A stretch of DNA of 64,000 nt, from positions 6,220,853 through 6,284,852 of the forward strand of contig NC_034012.1 in NCBI RefSeq assembly GCF_000346465.2, read 5' to 3'. Source of the DNA: Prunus persica. Lineage: Eukaryota > Streptophyta > Magnoliopsida > Rosales > Rosaceae. A program made the position numbers and the translations under genes. Positions within the stretch are counted from its first letter, which is position 1; each line of letters begins with the position of its first letter. This document shows, one piece after another, positions 50,038 to 64,000 of the stretch. The notes beneath the pieces are model-generated. The model saw nothing but the letters and a program-made list of their open reading frames with translations, did no database searches and was not told the origin of the DNA.

Positions 50038-52073
50038 GCTTCTTCTAGCAGGTTAATCTACAAAATTGCCAGCTCAGTGGTGACGCAAAGACCTGGTCAA
50101 AACCAAGAAAAAAAAAGATGTGGCTGGTCAAAAGATATCCTTGATCAGCAACGTATGGCTTTGAAAGTATACATAAAGATTATAATTATTTTCTTTAGGT
50201 TAATTATTGCTTGAATTCAAATTGTCCATCTTTGAGACTTTGACCCATTTTAATCAACCTTGTCATTATCACCCCCTTGTACATGTACATCTCAGTGAGC
50301 AGGTGATCATACTTGTATTTCTTTCACATACATCCAGTTTTGCAACATCAGAAAAAAGACAAAGCATACAAAAAAACATTTTAAATGAAACAAAGACTGG
50401 TACAGTTTCTATCCAGTTTATGTTACAAAATATATACATATAAAACCTTTTCTTCCAACTTATCCCATCCTTTTTATATATAGTGGCTCATATCACTGCA
50501 GCATATACACCGGAACAGTGTTTTTGATTCACTTGCTTAGCTTTAATTTATGTTCCTCAAAGACAGATAGCTTCATGAGTTTTCTACCACTAAGCCAAGG
50601 CCAAGACCTGCAATTGCTAGTTAGCTGTAACAGTTTAGCTTAATGGATTAATTACCTCTTCACCCAACAAAAAACCAAAAGAAAAATGCAGAAGAAATGG
50701 CCATTGGGTTAGCAGATTGTGAAAAAAACTTAAGGGCAAACACAAATGGTGGCCTCTTTTAACATCTTCTTAACAAGTGACAATGATGTATTTGTTTTCA
50801 ACAAAAGAAAAGACATAAGACATGTTCAAAGGATCTGGTGTGTAATCTTGTTGGTCAAACACCACATGTCACAAAAAAAAAAATCTTGCTCTTCAAGCCA
50901 ATCCTAGTGGAACAAGGGCCCACTTAGCGTTCCAGATAATGTATAATTTCCCTAAGTAACTGATTATATTAATCTGTGGATAAATATTTTTCTATCTTAC
51001 CAAGAAAAAGAAAAAGTAATGCCCTATATGAGTGATATTAATTGGATTCCAGAAGCTAATTCATTTTGTGAAGGAAAACTTCAAATGCTTCATCAGCAAG
51101 AAAGAAAAATCAAAAGTGCGTTCACATTGGATTTACCCTTTTGGGAGCATCACCTTCCTGGCTGTTTCAGACAATAAACAATGTGGGGGAGCTCATGAGA
51201 GGGACTTTGTTGGTGAAATATACTTAAAGGTTGCAGCAAATAACCTCGTATAATTTATAGGTGACGTTTGCTTGTAGATCATTGTTTCTCAACTTTGAGA
51301 GTGATTGTATGTTACCATGTTCAATTAATTAATTAATTGCTTGCAAGGGCATAATCTCACTATTTTTTATTTTATTTTTTATCAATAGAAAATTTTATTA
51401 ACCTTTAAAATGAAGGCACAAACAGCCAGTACAACGTTACGTAACATGAGGGTATAAAGAGTGGCTTTGTTAAAACCTTGCCATTAAAAACCCCCAAAAA
51501 GAAAAAAATCTGGTCAAGAAAATTAATTCAGCACATATATAAGTAGAAAATTACTGCTGACAAGATCAACGAGTTGTATTTATAAACATATCAATATGAT
51601 GACTTGCAAGCTATGTGGAAATATTAGAGGTGGTCATGGATCCGTTGTTAATTCAAGTCTTAATGGTGAACTTCATCAGTCTCTTTCTTTCAATGAACAC
51701 ATACACACATGCATGCGATTCCCCACAGAATACTTTGAGCATATTAATATAATATCTCCTTATCTGAAGCTTTAATTAATTAGAACAAGGATTTGTTGTG
51801 TGGTGTGGAAAGCAGCTAGAGTATCAAACTAAGCAAGAAAATACTTCAATTAAATAAATTAGTCTTTTTTAACCAGGGTTGGTTTCTTTTTAACAATTTT
51901 CTGACCAAGGAAGCATAGACCATCTCAAATGGCTCCACAAAAACAATTAATGGCAGTCCCAAAGTGATGTGGATATGGTGACCTCATTGATACTAACAGA
52001 TGTAATTTCCAGGAAGCCTCTGCATGCTTTGGCCAAAAGCATCCCCCTCTCTCTCTCTCTCTCTCAAACGAAA

Positions 52074-52122
52074 GGTCAATAGAAGACTTGTCTTCATTTT
52101 TGACCAAAAGTTACTATAAATA
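52074..52122 (+). promoter_or_regulatory. VQ gene core promoter with W-boxes and TATA box
   Basis: A TATA box (TATAAATA, 52115-52122) lies about 280 bp before the VQ start codon. Two TTGACC W-box cores are close upstream, one on the plus strand (52100-52105) and one on the minus strand (52074-52079). W-boxes bind WRKY factors, the usual partners of VQ proteins, so feedback by WRKYs is plausible. That link is inferred. Confidence 0.55.
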
Positions 52123-52402
52123 CAATAGAGATATAAGCTTGCTTATAATTCCCTCACAAAAAAAGTGACATATCACCCACCACTGAAAAAAGCCATGTGA
52201 GTAGCAGTATTAGAAACTCTGTTACTATTTCTCTAAAAACTTACTTTCTTAATTATCGGAGGATTTTTGGTCTGTATTGTTCATTGTTTTGCTGGGTTTC
52301 GACGACATCTAATCACTCCAAGTAAGTAAAAATCTATGCAATTCCCGTTGTGAGCCGTTTGACTACTCTCGATCCAATTTCAGGAATCAACAAAGTAGAA
52401 CT

Positions 52403-53098
52403 ATGCCTGGTTCTACTGAGTGGGGGCAATACTACCAACAAGCCTTCATGGATAATGGGCAGGCAACACCCACTAATGGAGGATTTTCAGATGCAACTAT
52501 TGTCACAACAAGTACCACTTTAGTGACAGAGAGCAACGGCAGCCCCAGCAGTTCACATACAGGAGGAGGAGGTCAGCTAACTCCAACAAGAAGTGTATCC
52601 AAACCAATCAGAAGGAGGTCTAGAGTTTCAAAGAAGACACCGATCACTCTCCTCAATGCCAACGCCAACAACTTTCGAGCTTTGGTGCAACAATTCACAG
52701 GATGTGCTACTTCTAGCTCACCCATTTCCTTTGGGAACCAAAGGGGTCCTATCAACTTGAGTTTTGGATCCAACAATAACGTGACTAGTTCTGTTATGGC
52801 ACCTTTTGGTAATCACAACTACAGCTACCAATATCAACAACAATTGCAGCGGGTGGTGCAGCCGCCACCGCAAGTGCAACAACACCAACAACGACGACAG
52901 CCGCTGCTGCAATTGCAAGAAAATCAACAAGTTCATCAAGTGCAACCGATTGACAATAATATTAGTGGTAGTCATGAATTGTTTCAATATTCATTGGGTG
53001 GTGGTGGTTATAATCCTATACCAAATCTGGAGACTCTGGATGAATTTTCCATGGATCAAGAAGATATAGCTTTGCATGACTTTTCTATTGATCTCTAG
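52403..53098 (+). CDS. VQ-motif protein, VQ22/JAV1-like
   Basis: A single-exon frame of 231 aa. The VQ motif FRALVQQFTG is at 91-100, after a basic stretch KPIRRRSRVSKKTP that probably acts in nuclear localisation and is typical of this subgroup. The N-terminus (MPGSTEWGQYYQQ) also resembles VQ22/JAV1, a repressor of jasmonate defence that works with WRKY factors. The C-terminal half is rich in Gln and His and ends in an acidic tail. The lack of coding introns is usual for the family. The start is the first ATG after a leader. A 62-bp stretch bounded by GTAAGT and CAG (52322-52383) might be a leader intron but is very short for a plant. Target specificity cannot be told from the motif. Confidence 0.9.
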   Translation: MPGSTEWGQYYQQAFMDNGQATPTNGGFSDATIVTTSTTLVTESNGSPSSSHTGGGGQLTPTRSVSKPIRRRSRVSKKTPITLLNANANNFRALVQQFTGCATSSSPISFGNQRGPINLSFGSNNNVTSSVMAPFGNHNYSYQYQQQLQRVVQPPPQVQQHQQRRQPLLQLQENQQVHQVQPIDNNISGSHELFQYSLGGGGYNPIPNLETLDEFSMDQEDIALHDFSIDL

Positions 53099-53227
53099 TA
53101 AGTTTAGGAATATTATGATGCTCATGTTACTGCATATTGACTAGGAAAAAGAAGAAAAAAAAAAAAAAGGTATCTAGATTTTTCTTTAATTGTAATTTCA
53201 TTAACCCGTATGCTGTAATATTAGAAC

Positions 53228-53233
53228 AATAAA
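53228..53233 (+). terminator. Probable VQ gene polyadenylation signal
   Basis: AATAAA lies about 130 bp after the stop codon, in an AT-rich context. Confidence 0.45.
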
Positions 53234-54632
53234 TACTCGTGTGTGATAATTTTTTCACCGTAAATTATTATTCGGTAAAAGAATCTCATATAGCATCTTG
53301 TATACAAGTATTTATATGCTTTTTTTTCTTCTCTCTTAGTATGTTACATTCAATATTTACCATGAAATTATCAATACTAGTCCTGAAATCATGAGATAAT
53401 AATATTATTAGTGCATAATTAGAAAAGGTGAGTTTTGATAGCTAGCCTTGGAAGTTTCACAGTTGAAGTTTCATAATAATAGTGTGCTAGTCATGAGTAT
53501 TATTGACCAGTCTAGAGAGAGTAGAGAGTGAGAGAGCCATTTAATTTGCATCAGAAATGTTATCCCTCTTGGGGTTTATCTTTAAGTCGACTCTCACTTG
53601 GTTGACCGATGACTGAGTATCTCATCACCTTGCTTTTTGACTTGGTAGTCGGTGCGTACATATTCGTCACTAATATTCTGCTCCACCTTCTAAAAACATA
53701 ATTAAGTAGCTGCTTAATAAGTTAATAATGTAACTTAGACTCGAAGTATATACGGTTGGCACGAGATAAAATACTATATCACTAAAGTTATAAGTCCTCG
53801 CAGTTTTAATAAGATGCTTTATCTCAGAAATTATTGTTATCAGAGATTTAGAGAATTCAAATAATCATGTAACTATATAATGCTATATTTCAAAAATTGC
53901 TAATAACCTTCTCATTATTGGCATCTTGAATTTCAAGTTCGTGTTGTACTCATATGAATGAATTGAATTTGTCTTTGTTTCTTCTTTTTGTTGGTTCAAA
54001 CTTCGAATTTATACGTTTTCGTTATATGCAAGCACCAAGCAACCAACAATACCAATGACAACACAATAGTAAAACTATAAGAAAAGAAACAACCTCACAA
54101 GGCAACACAAGAGGCAACAACATGAGTGAATAATACTTCTTCTTACATGGGTGGCAAGAGAGTGCATGGGCTCAAACATATACTCTTATATAAATGAGCC
54201 AGCCCAACATTTCTCCGACTAGTGAGCTAGCTCAAGTGTTTGATTCAAATCCAATGTTTAAATCACATGCCAATATATTATAAGTTGTCTTTTCCATTTC
54301 AAATTTTGGAGGATTGTAGTGAGAAAGATGTTCCTTTTTTTTTTTGGGGGGGTCAACGAAAGAAAATTAAATCAGATATTGGGATTGAGAATCTGTTGGC
54401 TGATTTATCATTTATGTGGTTTAGGTTTTTTTATTCAAGTCCAACTTATAAAGTTGACTTTTCCATTGCAAAATCGTCCTGACGTAATTTAGGGCAAATG
54501 AATTTCACATTTGATTGAGAATTAGAGAAGAGATGACTGCCTCATTTTTTTGACCAGCCAAAGACTGCAGACTAAAATCATGATATTAATTATATGTGAA
54601 ATATCTAACACGTGAGCTAGCCCGACATTTCT

Positions 54633-54634
<2 letters not shown>

Positions 54635-54670
<36 letters not shown>
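54635..54670. repeat. AT microsatellite
   Basis: An uninterrupted AT dinucleotide run of about 36 bp. Confidence 0.9.
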
Positions 54671-54673
<3 letters not shown>

Positions 54674-56206
54674 CAGTGATGAGATGAGCAGAACGAACCC
54701 ACATACCAAATTAGTATCTATAGCTAGACCTAGACCTAAAACGACCAACCTATAAACTTTCATCACCTCCCCAATTGAGGATGGAACCATGAATTTTTTT
54801 AAAGATTGATTCATATTTTTTATATAATGAGATATCTATTATAAGCTTATTTTTCTTAAAAAAATATATATATAAAAATAAACATCAAAATAAACACATA
54901 TTGTCAAACATCCAACAAATATTACATTACAAAAAAAACAATAAACGAGCTGACCTAGTAGGTTCTTCCGGAATTGAAGTATCATTACCACTTTTTTTAA
55001 AGAATGAATCAATTGTGAAATTGGTACTTAAGAGAAAAGGGTGAATTTAAACTATAACCAAAGTGTCGAAGGATCGAATGAAATCAGTGTTCCTAAATAA
55101 TGTATGACTAGTCAGTAACTAGTCACAGACCTGAGATTACAGTTCACAAACCATACACATACAACAAACGATTATCAAACCCCTGCATTGTCACACTGTT
55201 AATGTGGACAACACATTCAAACAAAACTTACCGAATCAATTGTATGGAATGTTAGTACATAACATACGAAAGACTTTCCCATATTTAAATATCCATAATA
55301 CTTGTATCAGCCGATCGAGGATCTATCCCCTAATTGATTTCGAAGAGCTTGGGTGTCGTAACCGTCTTTATCATATTTAGTAGTATTACTGTTATTATTC
55401 TTTTCATTTCGGCATAAAAAAATTCTGCTTGTGTAAGAATGGGCTAAAAGTTTTTCTAGCATAGGTCGATTGGCTGATAAGATCGATGAGAATGCATATA
55501 AGATCGATCCTATGATTCTCCCATTCTATTCGTATATGTATGCTCCTGCCTTAAAGGCTTTGAGTCTTGTATTGTATGTGCAATTTTGTAGCATTTTCTT
55601 CTTCATCTTCCAAGGCTTTCACTGGTTTCTTTAAAACGCGACGTTTTTCGCCCACCAGCACCTGATAGAGGTAGATGAAAACCACTGCAAAGCCAGCAAC
55701 TCAAAGTAAACACCACTTACAAGTAAATAGAACCCAAACCTTACGCTAAGTTGCCGACTTGCAGGACTTGAGTTAGCTCTCTATTTTGTGTTGGAGGCAA
55801 TTTATATGCGCTTGAGCAGTGATCAAAATAGAACCCAAACCCTGGAAGATGACAATGCTACATTGCAAACAAGCCTCAAAGAAGAATAGTCTTTTCCTTT
55901 TTATTGTTGAGGGAGGATGATTCGAACTTGGAATAATATGAACATATAAGAAACCGGTTGAAATATTTTTTCTGATTTTATGTTTAGCTTCAATTTGGTT
56001 TGAGTTGAAAAGGTTCATTCTTTGAGTATGACTGGTTTTTTTTTTTTTTCCCGCATTTCTGTTCTCTGGTATTTTTATTTTATCTTGCTTTTTGTGATTG
56101 GAGTTGATCCAATTTTATTACTTGTAATTTTACAATAATTAAATTGTAGTAATTGTGAGTAATTTTGCGGCTATCTTGACGCCCTTGGGGGGTTGTGGCC
56201 AAAAGC

Positions 56207-56210
<4 letters not shown>

Positions 56211-56248
<38 letters not shown>
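56211..56248. repeat. CT microsatellite
   Basis: A CT dinucleotide run of about 38 bp. The preceding 'ggccaaaagcat' also precedes the CT run near 52044 in the VQ promoter region, so the two may share an origin. Confidence 0.9.
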
Positions 56249-56251
<3 letters not shown>

Positions 56252-57410
56252 CTTCAGCTCCAAAACTTGAGATAATCTCAAACAAGTAAGGGTCTAGGGA
56301 GATATCAACCTAGCTACCATATAAGGAAATTCGTAAACTCACGACATATTCTAATATGGAAAATCTTCTCTCATAGTATCATTATATATATATTTTTTAA
56401 AGTCCTCCGTGAATAATACGATTTTCCAAAATAAATCACAACACCAGAAACTGCCTACCTAACCCTTGCTAAACAGAGTTGGGAACTTGTTCAATATAAC
56501 ATCTTACTTTTTTCTTTGGATAAGTGAACAAGTTTACTTTGTCGCTAATACAAGGTATAAGATGTAAGTTACAAAAATTGCTATATTAAAAGGACAAAAT
56601 AGTAAAATAAGAGACTCATTGTCCATTTCTCCCTAGCTGACCCCACTACTCATTGTCCATTCCTCCACATTCCACCAAAATTTCATTAGAATTTGTGCTT
56701 CGAAACTTTATATCTTCATCATGCATATATATTTTTATATATAAAATCATATATATACATTCACAAAAAAGGAAAAACCACTAAACCACAACATCATTGC
56801 TTCTGTGCTTAGTTTAGCGAGTTGTAACCTCGATGAGTTTGGCTAACTAGTTGGGTTTCCTCTTGAAAAAGATGACAACACATATACTTAAGCAAGTAAT
56901 CATTTGTTCTAAAAGTACCCATAATACCATATAAATCTGTTTATAAGATTATACACTGGTGTCCAATAACCACATCCAGTCTATAATACATTATACGCCC
57001 GCCAAATAATGACTAGAGATATCCATTTTAATTGAAAAAATCACATCCATTGGAACCCGCCAAACATGTCTTAAGTATATAATGGGCAAAGATTGGGCTA
57101 AAATCTCAAAGGTTAATATAATGGGCCATGTGGGGTGGGGGTTAAAAACCTTGAAGAAACCAAAACATTAAGGTCATTAACGGGGTCCTCCAGTGGTTCA
57201 GCTGTCAATGGATTGGATTTTGATCCGAATCAAATGTAATTAATAGGAGATGGATCTAGTGGCATAATCCGATAATCCGATTATGTTCCAAATCTGTTAA
57301 CCCATTAAGTTAACAAGACAAATATGGATTTGACCTAATCCAATCCAATAATGATCCGATCCGATTGGTATACTATTTATTTTATTTTTACTTTATTATA
57401 TATATATATA

Positions 57411-57552
57411 CAGTGGTCCAAGAGAATGTGGTCACCCACCGTTGGATGTAACATCCAACGGTTCAAAAAAGTTTCTTGAAAGGAGTGCAAGAGTGAGTGA
57501 ACCGTTGAATTTGAATCCAACGGTGAGTGACCACAAATCTCTTAGACCCCTG
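57411..57552. mobile_element. Small foldback MITE with TA duplication
   Basis: This 142-bp element has terminal inverted repeats CAGTGGTCCAAGAGA (left) and CAGGGGTCTAAGAGA (right, reverse-complemented). It is flanked by TA on both sides (57409-57410, 57553-57554), as in Tc1/mariner-derived elements. The arms also pair internally (gtggtcacccaccgttgga against tccaacggtgagtgaccac). The TA duplication lies next to an AT run, so it is weaker evidence than the inverted repeats. Confidence 0.72.
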
Positions 57553-58887
57553 TAGTCCAAGAAATCGGGATTGTTTATATATATATATATATATGCACTT
57601 TTTATTGATACTAGTCTCTTTGCACACGCTTCTGCCCTTGCGAGAGGTTTTTTTTAAAAAACTTTAAATTTTATTTTAGAGTTAAAAAAGATAATGGGTA
57701 GTTGTGTTCCATAAAAATAGGATTCATGATTTGATTTTTCTTTTAATTTTAATTTTTTAATATAAAAAAGTGTGAATTTACCATATTGTCCTCATTAATT
57801 TAATAATTTCAATTCTTAATGTTTGCATTAATCAAGGGCATTTTTTGGTATTTTAAATGTTTCTCCATTCTCTGCCTTTTGCTTTATATATGTAGATAAA
57901 TAATTTATTTATTTTTTATATTTTAAGCCCAATTATATTCAAATCCATTAAGCCCAATTTTACATCCAACTAACCCAACTTCACATCTAAGGCTAAAGCT
58001 AACTAATAACCCTACCTCTTTTTTTGGGCAAATTAATCCTACCTCTCTCCCACTCAAAACTAGGGGTAGGCATGGGTTGGGTTGGTTTTAGTCCCAACCC
58101 GATATATACCGGTTTATGATTCTTTGGACTTAAGACTCGCTTATTATTAGGCCAACTCAACCCAACTCAACCCAAACTTTTGTGATTGGGTTGAACGGTT
58201 TGGTCGGATTTACTCAAAATTAAATTTACTTTTAAGTTTTTGTTCCAAACCGTATCCCAACCCATACATAGTGGTTTATGATTTGTTGTTGAGTTTGTGA
58301 AGCTAAAATAGTAAAGTAGGGTATGCCTACACTAAAATTATGAAGAGCAAAATAGTTTGTGAAGATATATTTTCTATGAGAGACATTTTTAAGTAGTTCT
58401 TTCTCTTCAATAGTAAATATTAGTAAACATAATGAGGTAGGAATAAAATGATTTTTTTTACTATAAGCGACAATTTAAACTACTTTAAAATTTTCTAACT
58501 TACGGGTGAAGGGGATTGATATATGGTGTAAAAGGGACATACACCCTACAAAGCCTAATCCACATCTGCGAAATAGAATGAAAAATTTAGAGAAACATGA
58601 GTGAAAATGAATATGGAAAAAAAAAAAAAGAAGAAAAAAAACAAGAGGAAAGTTCCCTATAAAAATTTGAAAGAAGAGTGGGTCATTTTGACTCAGGCCC
58701 AATCCTCGATTTACGAAGACTTGATGGATCCACTAAGAAGCCTGGATCTGTCAATGGCCCACCAGTTCGGGTTGAGACCCATTCAGGAATGTGGGTCGCG
58801 GAGTTTTTGCTGCAAACTGAAAACGAAGCCGCGAAGAGATGAGAGGAGAGAACTTGTTTCTGCAGAAAACCAAAAGATTGAGAAGGC

Positions 58888-60809
58888 ATGTGGGCGGCAG
58901 GAATCTCTCTCTCTTCCCCATTTTACGCATACCCGAAACCCATTAACAGTCTCCGTAGCTCTGTTTCAAACCGTACGGGCTCCAAGTCTTTGAAGCTCAG
59001 AGCTTCCTTCTTCGACTATCCACTGGCAAGCAAAATATTGGTGAAAAGTATGTATGCCTTTGATTCTAAAAGCTCAGAGCTTTCTTCTTCTTTCTATGTT
59101 TTTTTAATAAAGGGTTTTTGTATTCCTTTTATTTGTTCTTTCTATGTTTTTTTAAAGGTAATTTGACTGATTTATGGGTCTTGTTCAATTTGTGTAATTT
59201 ATCAAGTGTTCTGGCTCTTGTTCTGGGTCTGCTGAAATTTTGTGGTTGTGATATAATTTATGAAGTTAATCAGTTCGTCTTTACTGAGCTTTGTTGGTTT
59301 ATTATCTGGGTGTTCCTGCTAGTGAAAGTTTTGATATAGTTTATGCTGGAGTTTAGCTCTTGATTGTTTAATTTTGATTGATTTAAACATCTTACCTCAT
59401 CTCAATTGTAACTTTCTGGACTCTTTTTGTTTCGTTCTCCTGTGAGTGTACAAGTACATTAGTTGGTAAACTTATTTTAACTACAAATAACTTGGATAAA
59501 GTGTTAACAAGTACCCCAGTTTTGCTTAGATGTTAAAAATTGAATCAGTATAGGGAAGTAGAGGAAGCAATTAATGAAATTTGGTACACGGGAGCAAGAG
59601 AAATGCAAGTGGGGGTTCAAAATATATGAAAATAAAAATAGATTTAGAAGAAGTTATTGATTACAAGATGAAGCGAAGAAATCAATTTCGCCTAGACCTG
59701 TACATGAGAAGTAGTTAAAGGGATCAATCTGATCTGTATCTGAGACCGATGATGACACTAGAGGGTAACAATGAAGGCAATGAAAGATGTATTAAGATAT
59801 GGAGAAGAGATCCATTAGCTAGGCTGAATGCAATGAAAGATGATAACACCAGCTGGGCTGATAGTTGAATGCAACTGTTGAACTAGCCAGGAAGGGGTTG
59901 TTCTACCATGTTTTCACAAAGAGATGGTAGATGTCACAACAGCAAGTTCTCCACCATCGAACGGATCCTTAATTCTAATCATAGAAGTTCGTTTTAGAGC
60001 CTGTTCTGTGCCGTATGGTATAGGTTGGTAGCAGCTATAGCAACTGCACCATAATCACCAGTTACGAGTTCTAGGGTGTTTCTTTCTTTTTCTGTTTTGT
60101 TTTACAGATGTGCTAAGGTATGAATAATTGTTATTTGTTCATTGCATAGTCACATTCCTGATCCCCTAACTCATTCCTCTTACTAATCATCCCATCTACT
60201 CCGCCTCTCTGCAAAAAGTAAACTTTCAGAAACTATCATTGTCTCTAGTTATTCAAGTTCTAACTGTATTATTTGAGCTGCAGATATACCGTATTCCACC
60301 AGTGAGAATAGTTTGCAGGAGAAATTTTCGAATTTCGGCCAGATAGCTGAAGGTAAATATCTTGTGATCCAATACATTTGTTCAAAAGGCATTAGTTATG
60401 TCTTAGAGTCTGCTCCACAATTTGTTCCAATACATTTCTCCAAGTCATATAACTGTATTTACTTTGTCTGTCTGGCAGTTAAACTAGTCAAGGATGAAAC
60501 CTCAAGGAGGTCCAAGGGGTATGCGTATATTCAATATACCAGTCAAGATGATGCTATGCTTGCCCTGGAAAATATGGATCACCAGGTTCTACCTTGTCAT
60601 TTCTCTTCTGCATTTTTTTCTCAGGAAATATCACCGTCGACTCATTTGCTTTTATTTTTATTTTTTATCAGAATCTCGATGGCAGGATTATCTACGTTGA
60701 GGTTGCAAGACCTGGGAAAGATGCTTATGGAGAATACCCGAAAACCTCTGGTCCCCCAAAGAAGCTGAACTTGCAGCAGCAAGAGGAAGTTTCGGACTGC
60801 TGGTACTGA
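58888..60809 (+). CDS. Small organelle-type RRM RNA-binding protein
   Basis: Four exons, 58888-59047, 60284-60352, 60479-60585 and 60672-60809, join in phase and give 157 aa. The product has one RNA-recognition motif: RNP2 is ILVKNI (about 50-55) and RNP1 is KGYAYIQY (89-96), followed by ALENMDHQNLDGRIIYVEVARPG. The first 48 residues are rich in Ser, Arg and Lys, like a plastid or mitochondrial transit peptide. The layout (transit peptide plus a single RRM) is that of the organelle RRM (ORRM) and small RNA-binding proteins that act in RNA editing or stability. The exact member is not certain; ORRM6-like is one candidate. Intron 1 is long (1.2 kb). Confidence 0.85.
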
Positions 60810-61726
60810 GATCTTGATTGGAAACAACAGTACACGCTCGATCTGTTAAAATTTGATGAGGAGGCGGGATGCAAAGGTAGATTTCACCCCTGCAACCCAA
60901 TGGGGCACAAAGCATTAACATTGTGGAGCTATTAGCCCAAGGGCTGTGATTCTGCGAATGTCATAACTGTATAACTGTATATTTGGAACAACTTGGCTGT
61001 GGCTGTAAACTCCCATCCAACTTTGTCAAAAATACACCAATTAAGATCCAACATAGGATCTGAAACCAATTAACCGCTGTTAATCATAAGCGCACTCTCG
61101 TAAACGGTGGACACTAGTATTTCTTCTAAACTGCTGATTTTGGTTTAACCTAAGTCGAACGTAACTCATAACAGAAGAAAATGTTCTACTGACAGGGCTG
61201 GCAGGGCTTCTCTACGTATTTCATTGGATTGAAGAAGAATTTGAGTTTGCTTGCCGTTGATTTTCCTGTCAAATTTGGCTAGTTTGACTAACCCAAAGAA
61301 TCAATTCAACGTTTGTCTGGTTATAAAATACATTTTCCCTAAGGTAGTAGGTGAAACACACAGGTGCCATTGATTTTTTGTAGCAAATATATGTAGAAGA
61401 ATTTTAAATACTAATTATTAATTAAAAAGATGACAGAAAAATGAAAATTAAATTTGAAAAGTAAAAATAACTGTTCTTTTGGCTGTTGGGACATAAAACT
61501 AATAACCGTTTTTAATGAAATTAAAACAACAACGTTAACGAAGGAATAATCGAACTCTTGAAGAGAAATCTCTGAGTAGGAGGGTATTGTACTCAGAAGG
61601 GTATTGTACGTTGACGTACAAGACTGCAACACAAGTGGTCCTTGACAGAGAGGGAGCGAGAGGCTTTGATGCTCTGTGTTTTCTCTGAAACCCAAAACCA
61701 AACAATTTGCAATTGAGGGTGTGTGA
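60810..61726. other. Intergenic region between the RRM and CCT genes
   Basis: This short interval holds the 3' UTR of the RRM gene and the promoter and leader of the cytidylyltransferase gene. No other gene is seen, and the minus-strand open frames here have no family similarity. Confidence 0.6.

Positions 61727-64000
<2,274 letters not shown>

Larger units (their letters stand above)
49295..52402. other. RAN1 3' flank and VQ gene promoter region
   Basis: There is no gene I can support. The interval holds a probable RAN1 polyadenylation signal, a 39-bp direct duplication at 49950-50037, AT-rich sequence, a CT microsatellite at about 52044-52064 and then the VQ gene promoter. Confidence 0.6.
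53099..58887. other. Intergenic region without recognisable genes
   Basis: This is AT-rich with no supported gene. It contains an AT microsatellite (about 54635-54670), a CT microsatellite (about 56211-56248), a mariner-like MITE (57411-57552) and two stretches of 'ccaatccgat' and 'gggttggg/cccaaccc' type (about 57200-57360 and 58060-58280). The latter look like decayed hAT-type non-autonomous elements. Confidence 0.55.

Noticed and set aside
58601..58993. 130-aa frame starting in a poly-A/Lys tract
   Set aside because: It overlaps the RRM gene start in another frame. The RRM exon 1 frame joins cleanly to the RRM domain, this one does not.

Overview
This is plant nuclear DNA: AT-rich, with small-exon genes split by GT-AG introns, large intergenic spaces, LTR retrotransposons, MITEs and many GA/CT and AT microsatellites. 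Gene content and style fit a woody eudicot, and the Rosaceae (Prunus/Malus type) are my best guess. The sequence alone does not fix the species.

Six ordinary genes can be built with consistent splice phases. They are a PLATZ zinc-binding transcription factor (minus, 9149-12143), mitochondrial thioredoxin O (minus, 37195-38600), a RAN1/HMA7-type copper P1B-ATPase (plus, 42482-49294, 9 exons, 1004 aa), a VQ22/JAV1-like VQ protein (plus, 52403-53098), a small organelle-type RRM protein (plus, 58888-60809), and the 5' part of a choline-phosphate cytidylyltransferase (plus, 61727 to the window edge). They are unrelated housekeeping or regulatory genes, not an operon or cluster.

The most unusual part is 15.3-35.3 kb. 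Minus-strand exon remnants there match, as far as I can recall the family, SNI1 (negative regulator of systemic acquired resistance, SMC5/6-associated). The copy is broken by at least three small frameshifts and by a 4.9-kb non-coding LTR retrotransposon sitting inside an exon with a perfect 5-bp target duplication. A full-length Ty1/copia element with an intact 1369-codon ORF lies between two other exon remnants. Just upstream is a second, decayed copia element that itself carries a 2-kb solo LTR. The whole block is bracketed by two arrays of a 20-bp palindrome, GTATAGCCG-NN-CGGCTATAC type, repeated about every 45 bp. These arrays are the best candidate for something undescribed. A decayed LRR receptor-kinase fragment follows at 35.4-36.3 kb.

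The remaining space (1-9.1, 12.1-15.3, 38.6-42.5, 49.3-52.4 and 53.1-58.9 kb) holds no gene I can support. It contains two MITEs with clear target duplications, a clean 188-bp tandem duplication, a diverged tandem array and simple repeats.
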